Below are positions 1 to 8,245 of a stretch of DNA of 64,000 bases, in pieces. The stretch's first letter is position 1; each line of letters begins with the position of its first letter. Made by a program: the position numbers and the translations under genes. Below the pieces are notes generated by a model, which did not search any database, was not told the origin of the DNA, and saw nothing but the letters and a program-made list of their open reading frames with translations. Source of the stretch: Pseudomonas neuropathica (GTDB lineage: Bacteria > Pseudomonadota > Gammaproteobacteria > Pseudomonadales > Pseudomonadaceae); contig NZ_JACOPX010000001.1 in assembly GCF_015461835.1 (NCBI RefSeq), forward strand, positions 434,001 to 498,000, given 5' to 3'.

Positions 1-329
1 CACCGCTGGCCTGGAACGCGACGCTGGGCACGATCGCCCAGGATCACAGCCGCGACATGGCCAATAACAATTATTTTGACCACAAGGACCGCGACGGCCG
101 CACCCCGGGCGATCGCGCGGAACTCGCCGGTTACAGCGGCCAACAGGTCGGCGAAAACATCGCCGCCGGCCAAGACACCGTGCACAAAGTCGTCGAAGGC
201 TGGCTCGCCAGCCCCGGCCACTGCGCCAACCTGATGAACCCGCAATACCAGGAACTCGGCGCCGCCTACGCGACCGACCCGAAAAGCAGCGCCGGGATCT
301 ACTGGACCGCGATGTTTGGCGCGCAGTAA
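1..329 (+). CDS. CAP (SCP/PR-1-like) domain secreted protein, C-terminal part
   Basis: The gene enters from the left edge, and the reading frame is already open at base 3. The visible 108 residues hold the second half of a bacterial CAP (cysteine-rich secretory protein/PR-1) domain: PLAWNATLG, then a histidine in DHSRDMA, YFDHKDRDGRTPGDRA, the hallmark GENIAAGQ and GWLASPGHCANLMNP, ending WTAMFGAQ. The protein at 53482-54348 has the same C-terminus, so this is one of two paralogs. Members are normally exported; the signal peptide would lie outside the window. The molecular function of bacterial CAP proteins is poorly defined. Confidence 0.85.
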   Translation, partial: PLAWNATLGTIAQDHSRDMANNNYFDHKDRDGRTPGDRAELAGYSGQQVGENIAAGQDTVHKVVEGWLASPGHCANLMNPQYQELGAAYATDPKSSAGIYWTAMFGAQ

Positions 330-353
330 GCCGCTCTCAAGTTCATCACCCCC

Positions 354-579
354 CCTGTGGGAGCGAGCTTGCTCGCGAAGAGGCCAGTAGATTCAACATC
401 AATGTTGTCTGACCTGCCGCCTTCGCGAGCAAGCTCGCTCCCACAGGGATTGAGTTGATCAGTCGATCTTCGGCCGGACCGAGATCAAATGTGGGAGCGA
501 GCCTGCTCGCGAAGAGGCCATTACATTCAACATCAATGTTGTCTGTCCTGACGACTTCGCGAGCAAGCTCGCTCCCACA
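354..579. repeat. Two tandem REP doublets (REPIN-like)
   Basis: Two inverted pairs of a REP sequence, 354-447 and 490-579. Each starts TGTGGGAGCGAG and ends CTCGCTCCCACA. Both share the same inner stretch (ATTCAACATCAATGTTGTCTG with small changes), so the unit was duplicated in place. They fill the gap between the CAP gene and the cio operon. No gene was found in 330-645. Confidence 0.85.
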
Positions 580-612
580 ATGTTCGGTGGTACATCCGAA
601 ATTCCTGACCAT

Positions 613-642
613 AAAAAACCGGAGCCAGGCTCCGGTTTTTTT
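613..642 (-). terminator. Rho-independent terminator of the cio operon
   Basis: Perfect stem ACCGGAGCC/GGCTCCGGT with runs of A and T on both flanks. On the minus strand it lies just after the DUF2474 stop codon (646) and is followed by TTTTTT. It could also stop transcripts from the left. Confidence 0.85.
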
Positions 643-645
643 GGG

Positions 646-801
646 TCAGTGGGTTCTCATCCCCGCTGCGTACATCGCCAGTTTCAGCAGGCTCGCCACC
701 ACCGCCAGCGACACCACGCTGCCCAGCCAGATCAACAACAGCCAGCCCAGGCGCTTGTACCAGCCGCTGGATTTCACTTCACGCGAATCAATGGTAGCCA
801 T
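646..801 (-). CDS. DUF2474-type small membrane protein of the bd oxidase operon
   Basis: A 51-aa protein, MATIDSREVKSS..., with one hydrophobic segment (about residues 19-44, WLLLIWLGSVVSLAVVASL). Its ATG lies inside the end of cioB (14-bp overlap), so translation is probably coupled. Small one-helix proteins of the DUF2474 type commonly follow cioAB/cydAB and are thought to be accessory subunits, by analogy with CydX. The family call is from position, size and topology. The terminator follows directly. Confidence 0.75.
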   Translation of the reverse strand: MATIDSREVKSSGWYKRLGWLLLIWLGSVVSLAVVASLLKLAMYAAGMRTH

Positions 802-1804
802 CGCCAATCCTCACTTTGCCGCGGAATACGTAGTAGCTCCAGAAGGTGTACATCAGGATCACCGGCAGGATGAACAGTGCGCCGATCAGCGCGAACAACT
901 GGCTCGACGGCGGTGACGCGGCGGCCCAGATGCTCACCGACGGCGGGATGATGTTTGGCCAGATGCTCAGCGCCAGGCCGATGTAACCGAGCAGCATCAG
1001 CACCAGGGTGAACACGAACGGCCAGTGCGTATGCCGCTGACGCAATGTGCGCAACAGCCCGAACACCGCCAGCAACGCCAACACCACCAACCCGGCAAAT
1101 ACCTGCAGATGCCCGTGGGTCGACCAACGCGCTGCCAGCTCCGGATGCAGTTGCAGGGTCCACGCGCCGATCACCAGCACCATCGCCATCAACAGCAAGG
1201 CCAGCGGCCGGGTGAACAGGCGCATCCGCGATTCCAGCATGCCCTCGGTCTTGACCAGCAACCAAGTGCTGCCGAGCAACGCGTAGGCAATCACCAAGCC
1301 CACGCCACACACCAGCGGAAACGGCGCCAGCCAGTCCAGACCGCCGCCGGCAAACTGCCGATCGACCACCGGAATCCCGGACACATACGCGCCAATCACC
1401 ACACCCTGGGAGAACGTCGCCAGCAGCGAGCCACCGATGAACGCCTTGTCCCACCAGTGACGCTTTTGCGGCGACGACTTGAAGCGAAACTCAAACGCCA
1501 CGCCGCGAAAAATCAAACCGCACAGCATCAGAATCAGCGGCAGATACAACGCCTCGAGAATCACCCCGTACGCCAGCGGAAACGCGCCATACAACGCCGC
1601 CCCGCCAAGCACCAGCCACGTCTCATTGCCGTCCCACACCGGGGCGACGGTGTTCATCATCACATCGCGTTCCTGCTCGTCCGGGATCAGCGGAAACAGA
1701 ATCCCCAAGCCCAGATCGAAGCCGTCCATGATCACGTACATCATCACCCCGAAGGCGATGATCACTCCCCAGATCAACGAGAGATCGATACCTTGAATAC
1801 CCAT
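788..1804 (-). CDS. cioB: Cyanide-insensitive terminal oxidase subunit II (CydB/CioB)
   Basis: 338 aa, about nine membrane helices. It carries the canonical CydB signatures MDGFDLGLG (about residues 26-34) and WDGNETWLVLGG (about residues 57-68). With CioA it forms the quinol-oxidising bd-type terminal oxidase of the inner membrane, which reduces O2 to water without proton pumping. The gene starts 4 bp downstream of the cioA stop and overlaps the DUF2474 gene, giving a cioA-cioB-DUF2474 operon on the minus strand. The CIO assignment rests on the CioA partner. Confidence 0.95.
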   Translation of the reverse strand: MGIQGIDLSLIWGVIIAFGVMMYVIMDGFDLGLGILFPLIPDEQERDVMMNTVAPVWDGNETWLVLGGAALYGAFPLAYGVILEALYLPLILMLCGLIFRGVAFEFRFKSSPQKRHWWDKAFIGGSLLATFSQGVVIGAYVSGIPVVDRQFAGGGLDWLAPFPLVCGVGLVIAYALLGSTWLLVKTEGMLESRMRLFTRPLALLLMAMVLVIGAWTLQLHPELAARWSTHGHLQVFAGLVVLALLAVFGLLRTLRQRHTHWPFVFTLVLMLLGYIGLALSIWPNIIPPSVSIWAAASPPSSQLFALIGALFILPVILMYTFWSYYVFRGKVRIGDGYH

Positions 1805-1807
1805 GAC

Positions 1808-3211
1808 TCAATGCTCCTTCATAGGGGCGATAGCCGCCGAAATCGGTCGACGCGGCGTCTGCAATTCATCGCCCGCAGGTGGATGTTCGTGGTGCGGCTG
1901 CGGGCCTTTTTTCACCAGTTTCATCATGTAGCCGATACCCACGCTAAACACGGTGAAATAGATCACCACGAACAGCGCCAATGACGTGCTCATCTGCGCC
2001 ACCGAGTGATGCGACGCGGCGTCGTGGGTGCGCAGCAAGCCGTACACCACCCACGGCTGACGCCCGACTTCCGTGGTGACCCAACCGGCCAGCAGCGCAA
2101 TCAAGCCGCTCGGCCCCATCACCAGCACCAGACGCTGGAAGCCGAGATGAGCGTAGAGCTTGCCGCCACGGCGCAGCGCCAACCCCAGCAAACCAACGAG
2201 GATCATCAACATCCCCAGCCCGGCCATGACGCGGAAGCTCCAGAAAATCACGGTCGAATTCGGCCGGTCTTCTTTCGGAAAGCTCTTCAGCGCCGGGATC
2301 TGCTTGTCGAGGCTGTGAGTGAGGATCAGGCTGCCGAGATAGGGAATCTCCAACGCATACTTGGTCTTCTCAGCCTGCATATCAGGGATGCCGAACAGCA
2401 CCAGCGGCGTCGGCCCGTTGTCGGCGTTCTCCCAGTGGCCTTCGATGGCGGCGATTTTTGCCGGTTGATGTTCCAGCGTGTTCAAGCCATGGGCGTCACC
2501 GACCACTGCCTGGATCGGCGCAACGATCAACGCCATCCACAACGCCATGGAAAACATCTTGCGCACCGGCGCCGTGTTATTGCCGCGCAGCAAATGCCAG
2601 GCAGCCGACGCACCAACGAAGAACGACGTCGCTACAAACGCGGCAATCGCCATATGCGCCAGACGGAAGGGGAATGACGGGTTGAACACAATCGCCAGCC
2701 AGTCCAGAGGCATCACCCGCCCGTCAACGATTTCGAAGCCCTGCGGCGTCTGCATCCAGCTGTTGGACGCGAGAATCCAGAACGTCGAAATCAACGTACC
2801 GATCGCGACCATCACCGTGGCGAAGAAGTGCAAGCCACGGCCGACGCGGTTCCAGCCGAACAGCATCACCCCGAGGAAACCGGCCTCAAGGAAGAACGCG
2901 GTCAGCACTTCATAGGTCAGCAGCGGCCCGGTGATGCTCCCGGCAAAATCCGAGAAGCCGCTCCAGTTGGTGCCGAACTGGTACGCCATGACCAGCCCGG
3001 AGACTACGCCCATGCCAAAGTTGACCGCGAAAATCTTCGACCAGAAATGGTAGAGATCACGGTAGGTGTCATTGCGGGTTTTCAGCCACAGGCCTTCGAG
3101 TACCGCCAGGAAACTCGCCAAGCCAATGGTGATCGCCGGGAAAATAATGTGGAACGAAACCGTGAACGCGAATTGAATTCGCGCCAGGTCCAGTGCCTCC
3201 AGATTGAACAT
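1808..3211 (-). CDS. cioA: Cyanide-insensitive terminal oxidase subunit I (CydA/CioA)
   Basis: 467 aa from the ATG at 3211, which has GAGGA 8 nt upstream; a longer in-frame start at 3247 is less likely. It contains the haem-ligand region SFHIIFP (His21), the GDAHGLNTLEHQPAK quinol-binding segment and GRQPWVVYGLLRT. The Q-loop is short, as in the CIO subclass of bd oxidases rather than E. coli CydA. CIO enzymes work in micro-oxic conditions or under cyanide and sulfide stress. Only 106 bp separate it from the upstream molybdopterin oxidoreductase gene, so its promoter must lie there or transcription reads through. Confidence 0.95.
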   Translation of the reverse strand: MFNLEALDLARIQFAFTVSFHIIFPAITIGLASFLAVLEGLWLKTRNDTYRDLYHFWSKIFAVNFGMGVVSGLVMAYQFGTNWSGFSDFAGSITGPLLTYEVLTAFFLEAGFLGVMLFGWNRVGRGLHFFATVMVAIGTLISTFWILASNSWMQTPQGFEIVDGRVMPLDWLAIVFNPSFPFRLAHMAIAAFVATSFFVGASAAWHLLRGNNTAPVRKMFSMALWMALIVAPIQAVVGDAHGLNTLEHQPAKIAAIEGHWENADNGPTPLVLFGIPDMQAEKTKYALEIPYLGSLILTHSLDKQIPALKSFPKEDRPNSTVIFWSFRVMAGLGMLMILVGLLGLALRRGGKLYAHLGFQRLVLVMGPSGLIALLAGWVTTEVGRQPWVVYGLLRTHDAASHHSVAQMSTSLALFVVIYFTVFSVGIGYMMKLVKKGPQPHHEHPPAGDELQTPRRPISAAIAPMKEH

Positions 3212-3317
3212 GATGATGTCCTCATCCAGGCTGAAAAGCGGCAGCACGAACCCGGGCCACCGCCAGACGCGAACGCCTGCAGCCAGTCAAATTGCCAATG
3301 TTTTTATGAGTCGCGGG

Positions 3318-5642
3318 TTACGCCACCGACGACGGGATCAGGTTGCTGACCTTCGCGGCTTCGAGACGAATCGCTACGAATTTGGAGGTCGGCGTGTACG
3401 TCCGATCGCCGTAGCTTTCCAGCGGTACCAGAGGGTTAGTCTCCGGGTAATACGCCGCCGCCTGCCCTGCCGGAATGTCGTAAGCGATCAGGGTAAAACC
3501 GCTGACCCGACGTTCACGTTCGTCATCCCACAGCGCCACCAGATCGACCTTCTGCCCCGGCTCGAACCCCAAGCGCTGGATGTCCTGTTCGTTGGCGAAG
3601 ATCACGTCGCGCATGCCGTAAACTCCGCGATAACGGTCATCAAGGCCATACAGCGTGGTGTTGTACTGATCGTGGGAACGCATGGTTTGCAGAATCAGAT
3701 GCGGCTTGACCGGCAAGTTGCGCACGCCTTCGCTGATCAAGTGCTCGGGCAGCACGCACGGGGTGAACTGCGCCTTGCCGCTGGCGGTGTTCCAGACCCG
3801 ATCCGAGGCGTCGTTGCCGAGGTGGAAACCACCCGGAATCAGCAGTTTTTCATTGAAGTTCTCGAAGCCCGGAATCACGTCGGCAATCAGGTTGCGGATG
3901 CGCCCGTAGTCGCCCACCACCCACTCCCAATCAATCGGATGCTTGCCCAACGTCGCGGCGGCGATCCCGGCAATGATCGCCGGCTCGGATTTCAACTGCG
4001 CCGACTTCGGTTTCAACTGACCGAACGACAAATGCACCATGCTGAACGTGTCTTCGACGGTCACGCCTTGCGGGCCTTCAGCCTGGATGTCGATGTCGGT
4101 GCGCCCGAGGCACGGCAGGATCAGCGCATCGCGACCGGTCACCAGGTGGCTGCGGTTGAGCTTGGTCGCAATGTGCACGGTCAGCTCGAGTTTGCGCATC
4201 GCCGCGTGGGTGCGCGGGGTGTCCGGCGTGGCTTGGGCGAAGTTGCCGCCCAGACCGATAAACACTTTGGCTTCACCACGTTCCATGGCGCCAATCGCCA
4301 TCACCGTGTTGTGCCCGTGCATGCGCGGCACGTCAAAGTTGAAGCGTTTTTCCAGCGCGTTCATCAAGTCTTTCGGCGCCAGTTCGTTGATGCCCATGGT
4401 TCGGTCGCCCTGCACGTTGCTGTGGCCACGAACCGGGGAAAGCCCGGCGCCCGGACGGCCAACGTTGCCGCGCAGCAGTTGCAGGTTGATGACTTCCTGC
4501 AAGGTCGCCACCGAGTGCACGTGTTGAGTCAGGCCCATCGCCCAGCACATGATCACGCTTTTGGCGCGGCCATACATGCGCGCGGCCAGTTCGATGTCAT
4601 GCAGCGGCACGCCGGACTGCTCGACGATGTGCTCCCAGCTGGTTGCCTCGACTTCAGCCAGATAGCTGTCGAGCCCTGTGGTGTGCTCGGCAATGAACGC
4701 ATGATCGAACACCGGTTCGCCGCCAGTCGCCTGCGCCTCACGCTCCCACTGCAGAAGGAATTTGACCATGCCGCGAATCATCGCCATGTCGCCGCCAAGG
4801 GACGGACGGAAGTACGCGGTATTGGTCGCTTCCCAGCCGTTGCTGAGCATTTCCAGCGGGTTTTGCGGGTTCTGGAAACGCTCCAGGCCACGCTCTTTCA
4901 ACGGGTTGATGCAGACCACTTGGGCGCCGCGCTTCACCGCTTCACGCAACGGTTCGAGCATGCGCGGGTGGTTGGTGCCGGGGTTCTGGCCGATGACGAA
5001 AATCGCGTCAGCGTGATGCAGATCTTCGTAAACGACAGTGCCTTTGCCGACGCCGAGGGTCTCGATCATGCTCACCGCACTCGCTTCGTGGCACATGTTC
5101 GAACAGTCGGGAAAATTGTTGGTGCCGAACGCACGGACGAACAACTGATAGAGAAACGCCGCTTCGTTGCTCGCGCGGCCCGAGGTGTAGAACTCGGCTT
5201 CATGCGGCGATTTTAGGTTTTTCAGATGATCAGCGATCAGTGCGAACGCATCTTCCCAACTGATTTCCACATAGCGGTCGACCCGCGCGTCGTAGCGCAT
5301 CGGGTGGGTCAGACGACCCTGATATTCCAGCCAGTAGTCGCTCTGTTCGGCCAGGCTCGACACCGTGTACTTGTTGAAGAACGCCGGGTCGACCAAACGC
5401 CCGGTCGCTTCCCAGTTCACCGCTTTCGCGCCGTTTTCGCAGAACTTCAACATGCTCGCGCCCGGCGCTTCACCCCAGGCACAACCCGGGCAGTCGAAGC
5501 CGCCGTTCTGGTTGGTCTTGAGCATGGCACGGATGTTTTTCAGGGCGTTTTCACTGCCCAGCCAGCTCTTGGTCAGGCTGATGACAGCGCCCCAACCGGC
5601 AGCGGCGCCTTTATAGGGTTTGTAACGGTCGACTTGTGACAT
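3318..5642 (-). CDS. FdhF/YdeP-family molybdopterin oxidoreductase (formate dehydrogenase-like alpha subunit)
   Basis: 774 aa from the ATG at 5642 (GGAGAG 4 nt upstream). N-terminal CPGCAWGE (Cys51, Cys54), then a molybdopterin oxidoreductase domain with SGRASNEAAFLYQLFVRAFG, NFPDCSNMCHEASAV and IGQNPGTNHPRM. The C-terminal dinucleotide-binding domain has RSHDQYNTTLYG. This is the YdeP/FdhF family, which binds Mo/W-bis-MGD. Formate is the family default substrate, but YdeP-type enzymes are poorly characterised. The gene stands alone without Fe-S or membrane subunits. FdhD (11402) would supply the sulfido ligand and the moa/moe genes the cofactor. Operator copy A lies upstream. Confidence 0.85.
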   Translation of the reverse strand: MSQVDRYKPYKGAAAGWGAVISLTKSWLGSENALKNIRAMLKTNQNGGFDCPGCAWGEAPGASMLKFCENGAKAVNWEATGRLVDPAFFNKYTVSSLAEQSDYWLEYQGRLTHPMRYDARVDRYVEISWEDAFALIADHLKNLKSPHEAEFYTSGRASNEAAFLYQLFVRAFGTNNFPDCSNMCHEASAVSMIETLGVGKGTVVYEDLHHADAIFVIGQNPGTNHPRMLEPLREAVKRGAQVVCINPLKERGLERFQNPQNPLEMLSNGWEATNTAYFRPSLGGDMAMIRGMVKFLLQWEREAQATGGEPVFDHAFIAEHTTGLDSYLAEVEATSWEHIVEQSGVPLHDIELAARMYGRAKSVIMCWAMGLTQHVHSVATLQEVINLQLLRGNVGRPGAGLSPVRGHSNVQGDRTMGINELAPKDLMNALEKRFNFDVPRMHGHNTVMAIGAMERGEAKVFIGLGGNFAQATPDTPRTHAAMRKLELTVHIATKLNRSHLVTGRDALILPCLGRTDIDIQAEGPQGVTVEDTFSMVHLSFGQLKPKSAQLKSEPAIIAGIAAATLGKHPIDWEWVVGDYGRIRNLIADVIPGFENFNEKLLIPGGFHLGNDASDRVWNTASGKAQFTPCVLPEHLISEGVRNLPVKPHLILQTMRSHDQYNTTLYGLDDRYRGVYGMRDVIFANEQDIQRLGFEPGQKVDLVALWDDERERRVSGFTLIAYDIPAGQAAAYYPETNPLVPLESYGDRTYTPTSKFVAIRLEAAKVSNLIPSSVA

Positions 5643-5767
5643 GGGACTCTCCATGACGATGCAGACAGGCATGAACCTGATTCGGTTAAACAGCGACGGC
5701 CGACTTTCAAGTTTTAAAAGTGGTCGTTGGGTTTGTCGGGGCAAGGATATGAACCGTTACAAAACAT

Positions 5768-5811
5768 TGTCTAATCGCTATTAATGACCGACTTATCGAA
5801 AGCATCTATCA
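5768..5811 (-). promoter_or_regulatory. Operator copy A of the five-copy Mo/formate element, facing the FdhF-like gene
   Basis: Read on the minus strand: TGATAGA, 5 bp, TCGATAA, 16 bp, GATTAGACA. The 3' end is 125 bp before the FdhF-like ATG. TTAGAC can act as a -35, with TCATAT or CATATC as the -10 after a 16-17 bp spacer. Spacing is identical in the copies at 5881, 10048, 10130 and 11304. Confidence 0.7.
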
Positions 5812-5880
5812 CGGATTAAAACCCTTTATTTACGGGGCCTTGCGAAACTAACGCAGCAACTTTTGGCGCAAAATAATTCA

Positions 5881-5924
5881 TCATCGACGGCATCAATCAG
5901 CCGTTCATTAACAGTGATTGGACG
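5881..5924 (+). promoter_or_regulatory. Operator copy D of the Mo/formate element, facing moaA
   Basis: Plus strand: TCATCGA, 5 bp, TCAATCA, 16 bp, GATTGGACG. It ends 72 bp before the moaA ATG. TTGGAC followed by CATAAC at a 16-bp spacing is a plausible -35/-10 pair. It is the most divergent copy in the first two blocks and shares those variants with copy E at 11304. Confidence 0.65.
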
Positions 5925-5996
5925 GCAGTGAAAGTTGCCCATAACCTGCGCTGACCAAACCCCTTCTACAGTGGTTTTCATTCCTGCGAGGCTGTC

Positions 5997-6995
5997 ATGT
6001 CAGAGCGTGTCTTGATCGATGGTTACAACCGCCGCGTCGACTATCTGCGCATGTCGGTGACCGACCGCTGCGACTTCCGCTGCGTCTATTGCATGGCAGA
6101 AGACATGCAGTTTCTGCCACGGCAAAAAATCCTCACGCTGGAAGAGATCTATCAACTGGCGCAAAGCTTTGTGGCGCTCGGCACACGCAAGATTCGCCTT
6201 ACCGGTGGCGAGCCGCTGATCCGTCCGGGCGTGGTCAAGCTGTGCAAGCAGATCGCCGCCCTGCCCGGCCTGCGCGAGTTGTGCATGACCACCAACGGTT
6301 CACAGCTGGGCAAACTCGCCGCCCCGCTGTTCGACGCCGGGGTCAAGCGCCTGAACATCAGCCTCGACAGCCTCGACCCGCCGCGCTTCAAACAAATGAC
6401 CCGCACCGGCGATCTGGCGCAGGTGATCAACGGCATCGATGCCGCGCGCAAGGCCGGTTTTACCCGCACTAAACTCAACGTGGTGGTGATGCAGGGCCGT
6501 AACGATGAGGAGATCAACGATCTGGTCAGTTTCGCCATTGATCGTCAGCTCGACGTCTCTTTCATCGAAGAGATGCCGCTGGGGATCATCAGTGAACACA
6601 GTCGCGCCGAGTCGTTTTTCTCCAGCGCCCAGGTGCGGGAAAAGATTGCCGAACGCTATACCCTGATCGACTCGGCCGAGTCGACGCAAGGCCCGTCGCG
6701 CTACTGGCGGCTGGCCGAGGCGCCGGAAATTCGCCTGGGCTTTATCTCGCCGCACAGCCACAACTTTTGTGGCACCTGCAACCGCGTACGGCTCACCGTC
6801 GAAGGGCGCCTGCTACTGTGTCTGGGTAACGAGCATTCGGTGGATCTGAAAGCGGTGCTGCGCGCCCACCCGGGGCAACCGCAGCGGCTGGAGAAAGCCA
6901 TTATCGAGGCGATGAAGCTCAAGCCGTATCGACATAATTTCGAAGTGAACGACGATGTTCAGGTCGTGCGTTTCATGAACATGACGGGCGGCTAG
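5997..6995 (+). CDS. moaA: GTP 3',8-cyclase MoaA
   Basis: 332 aa radical SAM enzyme for the first step of molybdenum cofactor synthesis (GTP to 3',8-cyclo-GTP, with MoaC). N-terminal SAM cluster CDFRCVYC (Cys25, Cys29, Cys32), TGGEPL at about 69-74, C-terminal substrate-binding cluster CGTC...C (Cys258, Cys261, Cys275) and the conserved C-terminal Gly-Gly. GAGG lies 7 nt before the ATG. It diverges from the FdhF-like gene across a 354-bp region that holds two operator copies. Many Pseudomonas carry more than one moaA; this copy is wired to the formate dehydrogenase block. Confidence 0.97.
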   Translation: MSERVLIDGYNRRVDYLRMSVTDRCDFRCVYCMAEDMQFLPRQKILTLEEIYQLAQSFVALGTRKIRLTGGEPLIRPGVVKLCKQIAALPGLRELCMTTNGSQLGKLAAPLFDAGVKRLNISLDSLDPPRFKQMTRTGDLAQVINGIDAARKAGFTRTKLNVVVMQGRNDEEINDLVSFAIDRQLDVSFIEEMPLGIISEHSRAESFFSSAQVREKIAERYTLIDSAESTQGPSRYWRLAEAPEIRLGFISPHSHNFCGTCNRVRLTVEGRLLLCLGNEHSVDLKAVLRAHPGQPQRLEKAIIEAMKLKPYRHNFEVNDDVQVVRFMNMTGG

Positions 6996-7030
6996 AACGC
7001 CCCCTCCAAGGGTTATCGGAACCGCAAAAC

Positions 7031-7927
7031 ATGATCATCAGACCCAAGGTCAACCAGCTCGCCATTCTCTTCACCCTCAAGGGCTCGATCGCCAAGCGCA
7101 TTGCCCTGCGCACGTTGATGGTCACCCTGCTCGCTTCGGCTATCGTGCTGGTGGAAATCCTCCATCCGAGCAACTTCACCAAGGTCAACGCCACGCCGTT
7201 TACCTTGCTCGGTTTGTCGCTGTCGATCTTCATGAATTTTCGCAACAACGCTTGCTATGACCGCTGGTATGAAGCGCGTAAAGCCTGGGGTGAAGTGATC
7301 GTGCACATTCGCTCGGTAATTCGCGAAACCCATGTGATTCGTGAGTCGGCTGAGCGTAAACCGTTGCTGCTCAATCTTTGTGGTTTTGCTCATGCGTTGA
7401 ACGCGCGATTACGCAAGGAAAGCGAGGCCGATGCGAGCAGCCAATGGATCATGCCGAAACCTGATCCGCAGACGCCGGACTACAGTGGGCGCATTCTGCA
7501 AACGGTCGGCCAACAGTGTTCCGATCTGCATCAGAACGGTGAACTGACTGAGTGGCGCTACATGCTGCTGGCCAATCACCTGACCAGCCTGACCCAGGCG
7601 CAAGCGGTGTGCGAGCGGATCAAGACCACGCCGCTGCCGTTTCCTTACACGCTGCTGTTGCACCGGACGATTTATCTGTTCTGCATCCTGTTGCCGTTTG
7701 CCATGGCGGAACCACTGGGCTGGCTGACACCGCTGTTCACGGCGATTGTCAGCTACACGTTCTTTGGCCTGGATGCGATTGCCGATGAACTGGAAGACCC
7801 GTTCGGTCGCGACGAAAACGACCTGCCCACCGATGCACTGGTGCGCACCATCGAACGTGACATCCTCGCCGAGCTTGGCGCAGACGTACCGCCGGCGCTG
7901 AAGCCGGTGGACTATGTTCTGAGCTGA
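7031..7927 (+). CDS. Bestrophin-like family membrane protein (YneE/UPF0187 type)
   Basis: 298 aa. Hydrophobic helices are near 28-42 and 60-74, followed by the family signature FRNNACYDRWYEARKAWGE (about 72-90) and two more helices near 213-245. Bacterial bestrophin homologs form pentameric ion channels in the inner membrane, of uncertain physiological role. The ATG lies 35 bp after the moaA stop on the same strand, so co-transcription with moaA is likely. A functional link to molybdenum metabolism is only positional. Confidence 0.85.
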   Translation: MIIRPKVNQLAILFTLKGSIAKRIALRTLMVTLLASAIVLVEILHPSNFTKVNATPFTLLGLSLSIFMNFRNNACYDRWYEARKAWGEVIVHIRSVIRETHVIRESAERKPLLLNLCGFAHALNARLRKESEADASSQWIMPKPDPQTPDYSGRILQTVGQQCSDLHQNGELTEWRYMLLANHLTSLTQAQAVCERIKTTPLPFPYTLLLHRTIYLFCILLPFAMAEPLGWLTPLFTAIVSYTFFGLDAIADELEDPFGRDENDLPTDALVRTIERDILAELGADVPPALKPVDYVLS

Positions 7928-7952
7928 CCCTTCTCTCCAAACACCCCGAAAC

Positions 7953-8180
7953 CCTGTGGGAGCGAGCCTGCTCGCGAAGGGGCCCTATCAGCCACTATCG
8001 ATGTTGACTGACACTTCGCATTCGCGAGCAAGCTCGCTCCCACAGGTTTTGCGTACACCGCGGATATTGTTGAGCACCACAAAACCACTGTAGGCCTTCG
8101 CCTGCTCGCGATGGCGCTGGCCCAGTCAACATCTTCGTCGACTGACCCTCCGTCATCGCGAGCAGGCTCACTCCTACAGG
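7953..8180. repeat. Two REP doublets between the bestrophin gene and moeA
   Basis: Inverted REP pairs at 7953-8046 (GTGGGAGCGAGCCTGCTCGCG type) and 8088-8180 (TGTAGG...TCGCGAGCAGGCTCACTCCTACAGG type), in the space between two convergent genes. No gene was found in 7928-8245. Confidence 0.8.
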
Positions 8181-8245
8181 TTTTGCATTCACACCCGGAT
8201 ATTGATGAGCGCCATAAAGCTCGCTCCAGGGTTTTTGGGGTGAGG

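Noticed and set aside
354..579. CRISPR-like repeat array
   Set aside because: The units are inverted REP pairs with symmetric ends, not direct repeats with unique spacers, and no cas genes are present.
3204..5216. A 670-codon open frame opposite the FdhF-like gene
   Set aside because: It is a shadow of a GC-rich coding strand. The protein is rich in Arg/His/Gln without any domain, while the other strand encodes a full molybdopterin oxidoreductase.
5812..5996. Moco riboswitch upstream of moaA
   Set aside because: I could not find the expected long paired structure. The region is explained by two divergent operators and promoters.
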